From: Acidobacteriaceae bacterium | Lineage (GTDB): Bacteria; Acidobacteriota; Terriglobia; Terriglobales; Acidobacteriaceae | NCBI GenBank assembly: GCA_003139095.1 | Contig: PLHW01000028.1 | Span: 98,567 to 162,566 of the forward strand | DNA: 64,000 bases | Direction of reading: 5' to 3' | Shown here: piece by piece, positions 10,981-18,753 of the stretch | How the letters are laid out: each line of letters begins with the position of its first letter | Position numbering within the stretch: the stretch's first letter is position 1 | Notes under the pieces: generated by a model | What the model was told of the DNA's origin: nothing | The model's database searches: none | What the model saw: only the letters and a program-made list of their open reading frames with translations | Program-made: the position numbers and the translations under genes

Positions 10981-11433
10981 CTACCCCGGATACCGCCCCG
11001 TAATGTACCCCTCCAACTCCTGAATGGCCTGCGCCTGTCCTGAGATCGTCCACCGCACCAGATCCCCAATCGACACCACGCCCACCGGCACCTCGTTCTC
11101 CATCACCGGCAAATGCCGGAACCGCCGGTTCGTCATAATCGCCATGCACTCATCCACCGTGTTCTTCGGCGTCACATACACCACCGGCGTGCTCATAATG
11201 TCGCTCACCAGCGTCTCCTTCGACGCGTGCCCCTTCAGTACCACCTTCCGCGCATAATCCCGCTCCGACAAAATTCCCACCAGCCTGTTCCCCGCCATTA
11301 CCAGAACCGCGCCAATCCCCTCCAGCGCCATCTTCTCAATCGCCTCGTACACCGACTGCTCCGGCGACACCGAAAATATCTTCCGGTTCTGCTTCCCCCG
11401 CAACAGCGTCTCAATCGTTTCCGTATTCGTCAT
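10981..11433 (-). CDS. Two-CBS-domain protein
   Basis: 150 residues from ATG 11433, preferred over the in-frame GTG at 11448 because GGGAGACT lies directly before it. The protein is almost entirely a pair of CBS domains (about residues 10-70 and 75-135), with the typical strings [20 protein letters not shown] and [20 protein letters not shown]. Stand-alone CBS pairs bind adenosyl ligands such as AMP or ATP and act as regulatory modules; the partner is unknown. The gene is monocistronic and is bracketed by heptameric repeat arrays on both sides. Confidence 0.92.
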   Translation of the reverse strand: MTNTETIETLLRGKQNRKIFSVSPEQSVYEAIEKMALEGIGAVLVMAGNRLVGILSERDYARKVVLKGHASKETLVSDIMSTPVVYVTPKNTVDECMAIMTNRRFRHLPVMENEVPVGVVSIGDLVRWTISGQAQAIQELEGYITGRYPG

Positions 11434-11590
11434 AGTCTCCCGCCCCACACAGCAAAAAGCATACTACTCCCAACTCACTCCCCCAACCAAAGTCTTTTTA
11501 TCCCATTCCAAATTCCCAAAAAGAGCCATCCCGGACTCAACCAAAAAGCCGCGGTCGAGTACGAACCCCAACCGCTCCCAAGCCCAAACG

Positions 11591-11709
11591 TCTGCAATCT
11601 GACCTCCCGAAACTTCTGCCCTCAGACTTCAGCCTTCTGACTTCTCACTTCTGACTTCTCATCTCCGCCCTCCCAAAACTTCTGCCTTCTAACTTCCGCC
11701 TTCTGACTT
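11591..11709. repeat. Degenerate 7-bp-period array (consensus ACTTCTG/CCTTCTG)
   Basis: About 17 consecutive heptads can be read in one register with a single 3-base slip near 11675. Examples are ACTTCTG, CCCTCAG, ACTTCAG, CCTTCTG and ACTTCTC. The stretch is almost pure pyrimidine with A/G at fixed places. It ends 3 bases before the start codon of the next gene, so it occupies that gene's leader. 11450-11590, upstream of the CBS gene, shows nothing else recognisable. Confidence 0.85.
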
Positions 11710-11712
11710 AAG

Positions 11713-14700
11713 ATGTTCTGTACCCCTATGCCCTCATCCACAGATTCCGCTCATTTGGGTTCCGCTCAACTGGACGCGCAGGCGCTCGAAGCCTCCCTCC
11801 GCCGTCACCTTCGCGGCGAAGTCCGCTTCGACAACGGCTCCCGCGCTCTCTATGCGACCGACGGCTCCAACTACCGCCAGGTCCCCATCGGTGTCGTCAT
11901 CCCGCGCGACAAAGAAGACGTCCTCGCCACCGTCGCCCTCTGCCGCGACCATCGCGCCCCGCTCCTCGCCCGCGGCGGCGGCACCTCCCTCGCCGGTCAA
12001 TGCTGCAACGCCGCCGTCATTCTCGACTTCTCCAAATACATGGACCGCATCCTCGAGGTCGATCCCGAGCGCCGCATCGCCCGCGTACAGCCCGGCGTCA
12101 TCCTCGACTCCCTCCGCGCCGAGGCCGAGAAGCATCACCTCACCTTCGCCCCCGATCCCGCTACCCACGAGCGCTGCACCCTCGGCGGCATGATCGGCAA
12201 CAACTCCTGCGGCGTCCACTCCATCATGGCCGGCAAAACCGACGACAACATCGAGGCCCTCGAAGTCCTCACTTACGACGGCGACCTTCTCCACGTCGGC
12301 GCCACCGACGCCGACGAATTCGCCCGCATCCAAAACGCCGGCGGCCGTAGCGCCCATCTCTACTCCGGCCTCAAGCAACTCGCCGATCGCTACGGCGATC
12401 AGGTCCGCCGCCAATTCCCCAACATCCCCCGCCGCGTCTCCGGATACAACCTCAACCACCTGCTCCCCGAAAACGGTTTCCACGTCGCCCGCGCACTCGT
12501 CGGCTCCGAAGGCACCTGCGCCACCATCCTCGAGGCCACCTGCCGCCTCGTTCAAAGCCCGCCCCACCGCGTCCTTCTCGTCATCGGCTGGCCCGACGTT
12601 TTCATCTGCGCCGACCGCGTCCCGCAAATCATGGAGTTCGGTCCCATCGGCCTCGAAGGCTTCGACGACATCATCGTCAACGCCAGCCGCCGCAAAGGTC
12701 TCAACCTCGACGCGCTCGCGCTTCTCCCCGAAGGTTGCGGATGGCTCATGGTGGAATTCGGCGCCGACTCCGCCGCCGAAGCTGAAGCCAAAGCCCACCG
12801 TCTCATGGCCACCCTCGACCGCGACGTTGCCCCGCCTGACATGCGCCTCATCACCGATCCGCGCCAGGCTCGCCGCGTCTGGGACGTTCGCGAATCCGGC
12901 CTCGGCGTCACCGCCCACGTTTCCGGCGAGCCCATCCGATGGGAAGGTTTCGAAGATTCCGCCGTCGCTCCCGAAAAACTCGGCGCCTACCTCCGCGATC
13001 TTCGCCGCCTCATGCAGGCCTTCCATTACGAAGGCGCCTTCTACGGCCACTTCGGCCACGCCTGCGTCCACACCCGCATGGATTACGATCTCCAGTCCAC
13101 CGAAGGCGTACGCAAATTTCGCCAGTTCATGGAAGAGGCCGCCGACCTCGTCGTCCGCTACGGCGGCTCGCTCTCCGGCGAACACGGCGACGGCCAGTCT
13201 CGCGGCGAACTCCTCCCCAAAATGTTTGGCCCCGATCTCATGCAGGCCTTCCGCGACTTCAAGTCGCTCTGGGATCCCGCCTGGATGATGAATCCCGGCA
13301 AGCTCATCGACCCCTACCGCCTCGACGAAAATCTCCGCCTCGGTCCCGACTATTCTCCCTGGCAGCCCAAAACGCACTTCCAGTTTCCCGACGACTACGG
13401 CAGCCTCGCGTCCGCCACCCTGCGCTGCGTCGGAGTCGGCAAGTGCCGCCGCGATTCGGGCGGCGTCATGTGTCCCAGCTATCGCGTGACCCGCGCCGAA
13501 GAGCACTCCACCCGCGGCCGCGCTCACCTTCTTTGGGAAATGACCAACGGCTACGTGGAATCCGCCGCCAAACGCCCCGTCCCGGGCGCCTCCGCCGCCG
13601 ATCAAGATGCGGTCAGCGCCGAGCAAGGCAGCGCCCCCTCGCGAGACGGCTTCCGCGGCGCGCCCATTCAGGATGGCTGGCGCAATGAAGCCATCAAAGA
13701 CGCTCTCGATCTCTGCCTCGCCTGCAAAGGCTGCAAAAGCGATTGCCCCGTCGGCGTCGACGTCGCCACCTACAAATCCGAATTCCTCTCCCACTACTAC
13801 GAATTCAATCGCCGCCCGCTCAACGCCTTCGCCCTGGCCAATTTCGATCTCTGGCTGAGAGCGGGGTCGCACGTCCCCGGCCTGGTGAATCTAGCCACCC
13901 AACTCCCCGGCCTCCGCGACCTCGCAAAAAAAGCCGGCGGAGTCCACGCCAACCGCCGCCTCCCCGCCTTAGCCCCCCAGACCTTTCAGGAGTGGTGGCA
14001 GAAAAGCCGTGTAGGAAATCATCGTGTGGGCACAGGTCGCGTGAGAGCCGAGCGCGGCTCGGCAGCCTCTCAACCCAACCAGAGCTCCGTTCTCCTCTGG
14101 GCTGATACTTTCAACAATCACTTCCTCCCCTCCACCTCCATCGCCGCCGCCGAAGTCCTCGCCGCCGCCGGATTCCACGTCCTCGTCCCCAGCACTCACC
14201 TTTGCTGCGGCCGTCCTCTCTACGACGTCGGCGAACTCGACCGCGCCAAATCCCTCCTCCTCCGCATCCTCGACGAGCTGTCCCTCGAAATCGAAAACCG
14301 CACGCCCATCGTCGTCCTCGAGCCCAGTTGCGCCTCCGTCTTCCGCGACGAACTCCTCAACCTCTTCCCCCGCGACCAGCGCGCCCGCCAGCTCTCCCAG
14401 CAGGTCTTCCTCCTCAGCGAATTCCTGGAGCAGTTCGCCCCCAGTTTCCCCATCCCCAAACTAGCCCGCAAAGCGCTCGTCCACGGCCACTGCCACCACA
14501 AATCTTTAATGAAGATGACCGCCGAAGAATCCGTTCTCCGCCGCATGGGCGTCGACTTCACCGCCCCCGCCCCCGGATGCTGCGGCATGGCCGGCGCGTT
14601 TGGTTTTGAAAAAGAAAAGTACGCCGTGTCGAAATCCATCGGCGAGTTAGAACTCCTCCCCGCCGTCCGCCAGGCCCCCACCGACTGGCTGATCGTCGCC

Positions 14701-14970
14701 GACGGCTTCAGTTGCCGCGAACAAATCGCCCAGGAAACCGACCGCCACGCCTTCCATCTAGCCGAGGTCCTGCAAATGGCCCTCCGCGAATCCATCGAAA
14801 CCCCAGAAGGCTTCCCCCTGTTCGACCCGGCCCCAAGACATTTCCCAGAAGACGCCTGGGTGATGCCGCACCAAGCCGCCATCAACAAATCCATGAAGCG
14901 CACCGGCCTGGCGATGGCAGGCATGGCCGCCAGCGCCGCGTTACTCTGGGCCATCGCGAGAAGAAGGTAA
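11713..14970 (+). CDS. FAD-binding and Fe-S-binding oxidoreductase (D-lactate dehydrogenase/GlcD-GlpC fusion type)
   Basis: 1085 residues. The N-terminal half is an FAD-linked oxidase: a PCMH-type FAD-binding domain (about 50-230, with ARGGGTSLAGQ and GGMIGNNSCGVHS) and the FAD-oxidase C domain (about 290-530, with HFGHACVHTRMDYD and SLSGEHGDGQSRGE). The C-terminal half has ferredoxin-like cysteines (CVGVGKCRRDSGGVMCP; CLACKGCKSDCPVG) and two CCG-type motifs (HLCCGRPLYD; APGCCGMAGAFGFE). A hydrophobic helix (about 1062-1081) ends the protein. Relatives oxidise D-2-hydroxy acids such as D-lactate or glycolate and feed electrons to the quinone pool. The substrate is not deducible. ATG 11728 is an alternative start. 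Confidence 0.88.
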   Translation: MFCTPMPSSTDSAHLGSAQLDAQALEASLRRHLRGEVRFDNGSRALYATDGSNYRQVPIGVVIPRDKEDVLATVALCRDHRAPLLARGGGTSLAGQCCNAAVILDFSKYMDRILEVDPERRIARVQPGVILDSLRAEAEKHHLTFAPDPATHERCTLGGMIGNNSCGVHSIMAGKTDDNIEALEVLTYDGDLLHVGATDADEFARIQNAGGRSAHLYSGLKQLADRYGDQVRRQFPNIPRRVSGYNLNHLLPENGFHVARALVGSEGTCATILEATCRLVQSPPHRVLLVIGWPDVFICADRVPQIMEFGPIGLEGFDDIIVNASRRKGLNLDALALLPEGCGWLMVEFGADSAAEAEAKAHRLMATLDRDVAPPDMRLITDPRQARRVWDVRESGLGVTAHVSGEPIRWEGFEDSAVAPEKLGAYLRDLRRLMQAFHYEGAFYGHFGHACVHTRMDYDLQSTEGVRKFRQFMEEAADLVVRYGGSLSGEHGDGQSRGELLPKMFGPDLMQAFRDFKSLWDPAWMMNPGKLIDPYRLDENLRLGPDYSPWQPKTHFQFPDDYGSLASATLRCVGVGKCRRDSGGVMCPSYRVTRAEEHSTRGRAHLLWEMTNGYVESAAKRPVPGASAADQDAVSAEQGSAPSRDGFRGAPIQDGWRNEAIKDALDLCLACKGCKSDCPVGVDVATYKSEFLSHYYEFNRRPLNAFALANFDLWLRAGSHVPGLVNLATQLPGLRDLAKKAGGVHANRRLPALAPQTFQEWWQKSRVGNHRVGTGRVRAERGSAASQPNQSSVLLWADTFNNHFLPSTSIAAAEVLAAAGFHVLVPSTHLCCGRPLYDVGELDRAKSLLLRILDELSLEIENRTPIVVLEPSCASVFRDELLNLFPRDQRARQLSQQVFLLSEFLEQFAPSFPIPKLARKALVHGHCHHKSLMKMTAEESVLRRMGVDFTAPAPGCCGMAGAFGFEKEKYAVSKSIGELELLPAVRQAPTDWLIVADGFSCREQIAQETDRHAFHLAEVLQMALRESIETPEGFPLFDPAPRHFPEDAWVMPHQAAINKSMKRTGLAMAGMAASAALLWAIARRR

Positions 14971-15050
14971 GAGCCCCGTGCCAAGAAATCGAACAAAGGC
15001 ACAGCATGCTACTTTGATATAACCACCTGGTCAGGAGGGAGGAAAATTGC

Positions 15051-15635
15051 ATGTTTAGCTTGTACCGACTCCAGGGTGATGGACAATACCACTACGAGCT
15101 TGGGCTATACGGTGCGACAAGTCTATGGGGGAAAAACGGCGCTGTAGCCAGTTGCGCGGTGCCGAAGCTGGCGAAGGCAGGCGGACATGGGGCCTGGCGA
15201 GTGAGCGAAGGTGAACTGATCGCCGCTATTGGCAAAGCGCTCAACAAGTCGCTCGACGGCTCATACGCGCTCGTGGATGACCTAGCGCCGAAAGGTCCGG
15301 AGATATTAATGGCGCGCATTCTAGCAATTCGCGGATTTCTCGATGAATCCGAGGACCAAAGTGACGCGGACGACTGTTTCAATCCGATCTTAATCGTTAT
15401 GCAAGAGATCTTGTCCAAGGGAAAACGAGAGATTTGCGCACGCGAAGAGCGCGAACGATTGAAAAGAACCTTCCCTAAGAATCCTGAGAAAGAGGCTACG
15501 ATTCGCACTATCAATTACTTATGGCATAGCTGGCAGCCACCACGTTCATTCAGCGGAGCCCTACTCTGGCCTAAGCACTGGGAAGCCGTAACTTCGGAGC
15601 TGGAGGTGCCCCATTCAAGCCCTCTTTTGGCTTGA
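15051..15635 (+). CDS. Hypothetical protein, 194 residues
   Basis: A strong ribosome-binding site (AGGAGGGAGG, 15034-15043) precedes ATG 15051. The product is soluble, of mixed charge, with no signal peptide or membrane helix. A conserved-looking start (FSLYRLQGDGQYHYELGLYG) is followed by a helical region containing KREICAREERERLKR. I recognise no domain. Lower GC and different codon choice from the flanking genes, together with its position next to a zeta-like kinase locus, suggest accessory DNA, but no mobile-element boundary is visible. Confidence 0.65.
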   Translation: MFSLYRLQGDGQYHYELGLYGATSLWGKNGAVASCAVPKLAKAGGHGAWRVSEGELIAAIGKALNKSLDGSYALVDDLAPKGPEILMARILAIRGFLDESEDQSDADDCFNPILIVMQEILSKGKREICAREERERLKRTFPKNPEKEATIRTINYLWHSWQPPRSFSGALLWPKHWEAVTSELEVPHSSPLLA

Positions 15636-15703
15636 GTGGGGCCGTTCCAGGCCGCCGCCAAGTCTCTCGCCGTTTTCGAGATCTGGGTCTTTTCGGAGCA
15701 GCA

Positions 15704-15901
15704 CTACTTGTCGCGCGAGCTCCCGGAAGGCTTGCGCACCTCGTCCGGCGATAACTCCACCACCCGCCCGTCGCGCCAAACATACACCGGCAGCCCCAGC
15801 CGAGCGTGTTCGTCAATCGCCTTCGCCACGGCAATCTTGAAAGCAATTTCCGCCCGCTTCTCAATCGGCAACCGTAAGACGGCTTTGGAAGGCTTGCTCA
15901 T
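15704..15901 (-). CDS. Small protein downstream of and overlapping the zeta-like kinase gene
   Basis: 65 residues. The ATG (15901) overlaps the stop of the upstream kinase gene in an ATGA arrangement, so the pair is translationally coupled. The sequence has an amphipathic helical start (LRLPIEKRAEIAFKIAVAKA) and a strand-rich middle (GLPVYVWRDGRVVELSPDE). I infer a partner or antitoxin-like role from position and size only. The order, toxin-like gene first, is the reverse of the classical epsilon-zeta order. Confidence 0.7.
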   Translation of the reverse strand: MSKPSKAVLRLPIEKRAEIAFKIAVAKAIDEHARLGLPVYVWRDGRVVELSPDEVRKPSGSSRDK

Positions 15902-16470
15902 ATGCGACCGTAAAGCTTGACCAACGCGCTATAAAGGTTCCTGTCCATTATACGAACCCGTTTGTTCTTCTCCAATGCGATCACTGTGGGAGCATCGCCC
16001 GAATTGTCGAATAGAGTCCATCGATCCGCCAGGCCGCGATAGAGGCTCAGAAAGTTCCCCATCGACCGCTCAAATCGCCGCCGAACCACCGCTTCCGGCA
16101 CATCGTGCCCACCTCTCGCAACCCGCTCCCGAACTCGCGACAAAGCCAGATCGACGCTGCTGACCCACAAGAAGAAGACATGGATCTTATATCCCCGCGC
16201 CTTCAATTGTCGTAGCAAAGCAATGTAGCCCCGCCCAGACAGCGTCGTCTCGAATGCAAACGACACTCGCCTCTTCGCAAACGACCGAATCTCGCCGAGC
16301 ATCATTCTCCCCGCTCGCACCGCCGCCGTCTCCGGAGAAAAAGGCGCCATCCCTTGCGCGATCAAATCGGCATTCACAAAATTCTTGCAGTCCGCAAAGT
16401 TCGGCAGAAACTCCCGCGCAAACGTAGTCTTCCCCACTCCGTTCGGCCCAGCGATGACGTAAAGTTCCAT
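15898..16470 (-). CDS. Zeta-toxin-like P-loop kinase
   Basis: 190 residues starting with a Walker A loop, IAGPNGVGKTTFAREFLPN (about residues 6-24). Further family features are the NADLIAQGMAPFSPE segment, which in zeta-type kinases contains the catalytic aspartate region, FAFETTLSGRGY, and a lid-like arginine stretch (RVRERVARGGHDVPEAVVRRRF). Zeta toxins phosphorylate UDP-N-acetylglucosamine-type sugars, but many chromosomal relatives are uncharacterised kinases. The small gene at 15704-15901 is coupled to it. No epsilon-like antitoxin precedes it, so toxicity is not assured. Confidence 0.82.
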   Translation of the reverse strand: MELYVIAGPNGVGKTTFAREFLPNFADCKNFVNADLIAQGMAPFSPETAAVRAGRMMLGEIRSFAKRRVSFAFETTLSGRGYIALLRQLKARGYKIHVFFLWVSSVDLALSRVRERVARGGHDVPEAVVRRRFERSMGNFLSLYRGLADRWTLFDNSGDAPTVIALEKNKRVRIMDRNLYSALVKLYGRI

Positions 16471-16674
16471 CCGCCACTATCCTATTCCAAGCCGGACCTG
16501 TCGTCCCACCTCAGGCCCCTGGATAAACGCGCCATTTCCCCCCAATTATCCTCCCCTGCCCATCCTCCCCCTTTTCTGGGACAATAGACTCAGGCAGAGG
16601 CTCATTCGAGCGCCTTCGATCCCCGCCGCGCCTCCGATTCGCCCCTGCCTGCGGCACACGAGCTGCCCTCAAAT

Positions 16675-17952
16675 ATGGAAACCACCAACCCGACTCTCCC
16701 CGCCGCGACGCCCGCCGCCCCGCCCGCCACTCTCCAGGGCTCCGTCCTCGTCCTCATCCAGTTCGACGTCTCCGAAGAAATCCGCCTCGACCTTCTCCGC
16801 ACCATCTTCGGCGCACGCCGCCAGGAGGCCAGCTTCAAGCATCCCGCCCCCGGCTACGTCCGCTACCAGCGCCCCCCGGTCGTCGAGCGCGTCGAGCCCC
16901 TCGTCCTCGAAAGCGGCGAGCGCCTCGACGCCCAAATCAAGTACTACGACTACGGCGTCCTATCCGTCGTCTTCGAACTCCCCTTCTCCGGCGACTGGGA
17001 CACCCTCGTCCGCCTCGCCAGCCGCTGGGTTTGGGACACCGACTTCACCGCCTTCGCCCGCAAAATCGTCGAGCAAAAACTCGACCGCGCCTATCCCGCC
17101 CTCGTCAAGCCCTACGAAGCCCAGCCCACCGACTCCAAATCCACCGACTCCACATTCGCCGAGTCCCGATTCACCGAGACCAGATTCAACGAGACCAGAT
17201 TCAACGATACAAAGTCGCGCGATCCCAAGTCCACCCACGAAGACGAACCCAGCCCCTACGGCGAGTGGCTCACCGAAGACTACTTTGTCTTCCACGTCCG
17301 CGACGTCGCCGGCAATCCCTCCGCCAACGATCTCCTCGCCGCCGAAGGCGGCCGCATCGCACAAATTGTTCGCGGCGAAAACTCTCCGCTCTCCGACGGC
17401 GAGCGCCAGGAAATTCTCCAGTCCCGCATCTCCTATTACCCCAACGACCTCGCCGTCATCGGCTGGAACGGCGCCTTCCTCTACGACAACGCCGCCGGCG
17501 CCGAAACCGCCATCCAGCTCCTCGAATACGCCAACTCCCAGCTCCTCGAATTCCGCCACTACGACGAGCTGCTCACCCACGAACTGCAAAGCGTCTACCA
17601 GTTCATGGACCACGGCAAAAGCGGCATCTGGGCCCGCTGGCGCACCGCCCGCCGCGCCACCCGCCTCCACACCATGCTCTTAGACGTCGACGAACTCACC
17701 GAGCGCGCCGACAACGCCATCAAATTTCTAAGCGACATGTTCTCCGCTCGCCTCTACAAAGTAGCCGCCTCCAAAATCGGCGTCACCGATTACAAAGACT
17801 TAGTCAACCAGAAAGTCCACACCGCCGAAGAACTCTACCGCTTCATGGTCGACCAATTCCACCAATCCCGCGCCTTCGTCCTAGAGTTAATGGTAGTTAT
17901 CATCTTAATAATCGACCTAATCTGGCTCTTCAAAGGCAGCACCCCAATCTAA
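16675..17952 (+). CDS. RMD1/YagE (DUF155) family membrane-anchored protein
   Basis: 425 residues. The N-terminal part (about 22-145) and the central part (195-390) match the DUF155 family, with KYYDYGVLSVVFELPFSGDW early and a C-terminal block ending in YRFMVDQFHQSRAFVLELMV. The terminal hydrophobic segment (about 396-418) is a single membrane anchor, as in yeast Rmd1/Sif2-like proteins. Residues 152-186 form an unusual Ser/Thr/Asp-rich insertion of seven 5-residue units. Function in bacteria is unknown. The gene stands alone. Confidence 0.85.
   Translation: METTNPTLPAATPAAPPATLQGSVLVLIQFDVSEEIRLDLLRTIFGARRQEASFKHPAPGYVRYQRPPVVERVEPLVLESGERLDAQIKYYDYGVLSVVFELPFSGDWDTLVRLASRWVWDTDFTAFARKIVEQKLDRAYPALVKPYEAQPTDSKSTDSTFAESRFTETRFNETRFNDTKSRDPKSTHEDEPSPYGEWLTEDYFVFHVRDVAGNPSANDLLAAEGGRIAQIVRGENSPLSDGERQEILQSRISYYPNDLAVIGWNGAFLYDNAAGAETAIQLLEYANSQLLEFRHYDELLTHELQSVYQFMDHGKSGIWARWRTARRATRLHTMLLDVDELTERADNAIKFLSDMFSARLYKVAASKIGVTDYKDLVNQKVHTAEELYRFMVDQFHQSRAFVLELMVVIILIIDLIWLFKGSTPI
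17128..17232 (+). repeat. 15-bp period tandem repeat inside the RMD1-family gene
   Basis: Seven degenerate 15-bp units encode TDSKS, TDSTF, AESRF, TETRF, NETRF, NDTKS and RDPKS (residues 152-186). The middle units are the most alike. The insertion lies between the two conserved halves of the protein and is probably an expanded linker. Confidence 0.9.
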
Positions 17953-17981
17953 CCATCAGATCTTACCGTGATGTAGATGTT

Positions 17982-18060
17982 GGTGTAAGTGTTTGGTGTA
18001 AGTGTTTGGTGTAAGTGTTTGGTGTTGGTGTTGATGTTGGTGTTGATGTTGGTGCTGATC
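17982..18060. repeat. Tandem repeats: 13-bp (GGTGTAAGTGTTT) x 3, then 12-bp GGTGTTGATGTT units
   Basis: Three perfect 13-bp copies (17982-18020) run straight into about three copies of a 12-bp unit (18021-18060). The strand is G/T rich, with almost no C. It lies 30 bp after the RMD1-family gene. The rest of 17953-18753 holds the hairpin at 18094-18135 and a promoter at 18612; I see nothing else in it. Confidence 0.9.
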
Positions 18061-18093
18061 TTGCCCGGCCGTCCGGCAACGATGCGGAGGGTG

Positions 18094-18135
18094 CCCCACC
18101 CTTAAAATTGCGCACTGTGCGATTTTAGGGTGGGG
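18094..18135. repeat. Long imperfect hairpin CCCCACCC...GGGTGGGG
   Basis: Left arm CCCCACCCTTAAAATTGCGCA pairs with right arm TGCGATTTTAGGGTGGGG around a 3-base loop, with one bulge and one mismatch. TTTTG follows on the plus strand, so it may also end transcription, but it is too far from the RMD1-family stop (140 bp) to be its obvious terminator. It is likely a dispersed palindromic repeat. Confidence 0.6.
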
Positions 18136-18611
18136 ATTTTGACCTCCCCAACTTCAGCAGTGTCTCCGCCCGCAAAGCACGGCACAGCCACGACCTCAGC
18201 CGTCCCAGTCCCTCACCAACTGCCGGATCACCAAATCTCTACCCGTCAAACGGCGGCGTAGCAAATTACAACAACTCAAGCCGCCCTCACAGGATCCCAC
18301 CCGGTCCTTCAACGCCACAGCCACAATCCCTAATAAAATCAATGCCTTACATCGCAAATCAAAAATCCCAAACTACAAGTCCCCAGAATTGCGCCAACAT
18401 CGCATCCCCTAAGCGCTTCCCGGTCTACAACTTACGGCCCGAATCAACGAAACACACACCGCATTTCAGCCCTTCCCTATATCACAATTAACCACCCTCC
18501 GGTGCTATTTAAGTAGTTAAAAATGAGGCACAATTTTTGTTTATGACTCAGTAACTATTTTCGGCATATTCCGGCCCCCCTACTCTTCACGTTCCGTTCA
18601 CGTTGGTGGTA

Positions 18612-18640
18612 TTGACACACCGTCGGGGCTACCTTAAGAT
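18612..18640 (+). promoter_or_regulatory. Sigma70-type promoter upstream of the GloVer/Ig-like gene
   Basis: TTGACA (18612-18617), 17-bp spacer, TAAGAT (18635-18640). The predicted start would leave a leader of about 105 bases before ATG 18754. Confidence 0.55.
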
Positions 18641-18753
18641 TCAATTTCCTCCCGGGGAAACGTCGCCCCGACAGCAGTAAATCTGACGCTTGGGCCGCAC
18701 TCGGCCCACTTAAAACTTAACCAACTTTGAACTCTCCGGACTGGGGGATGGTA

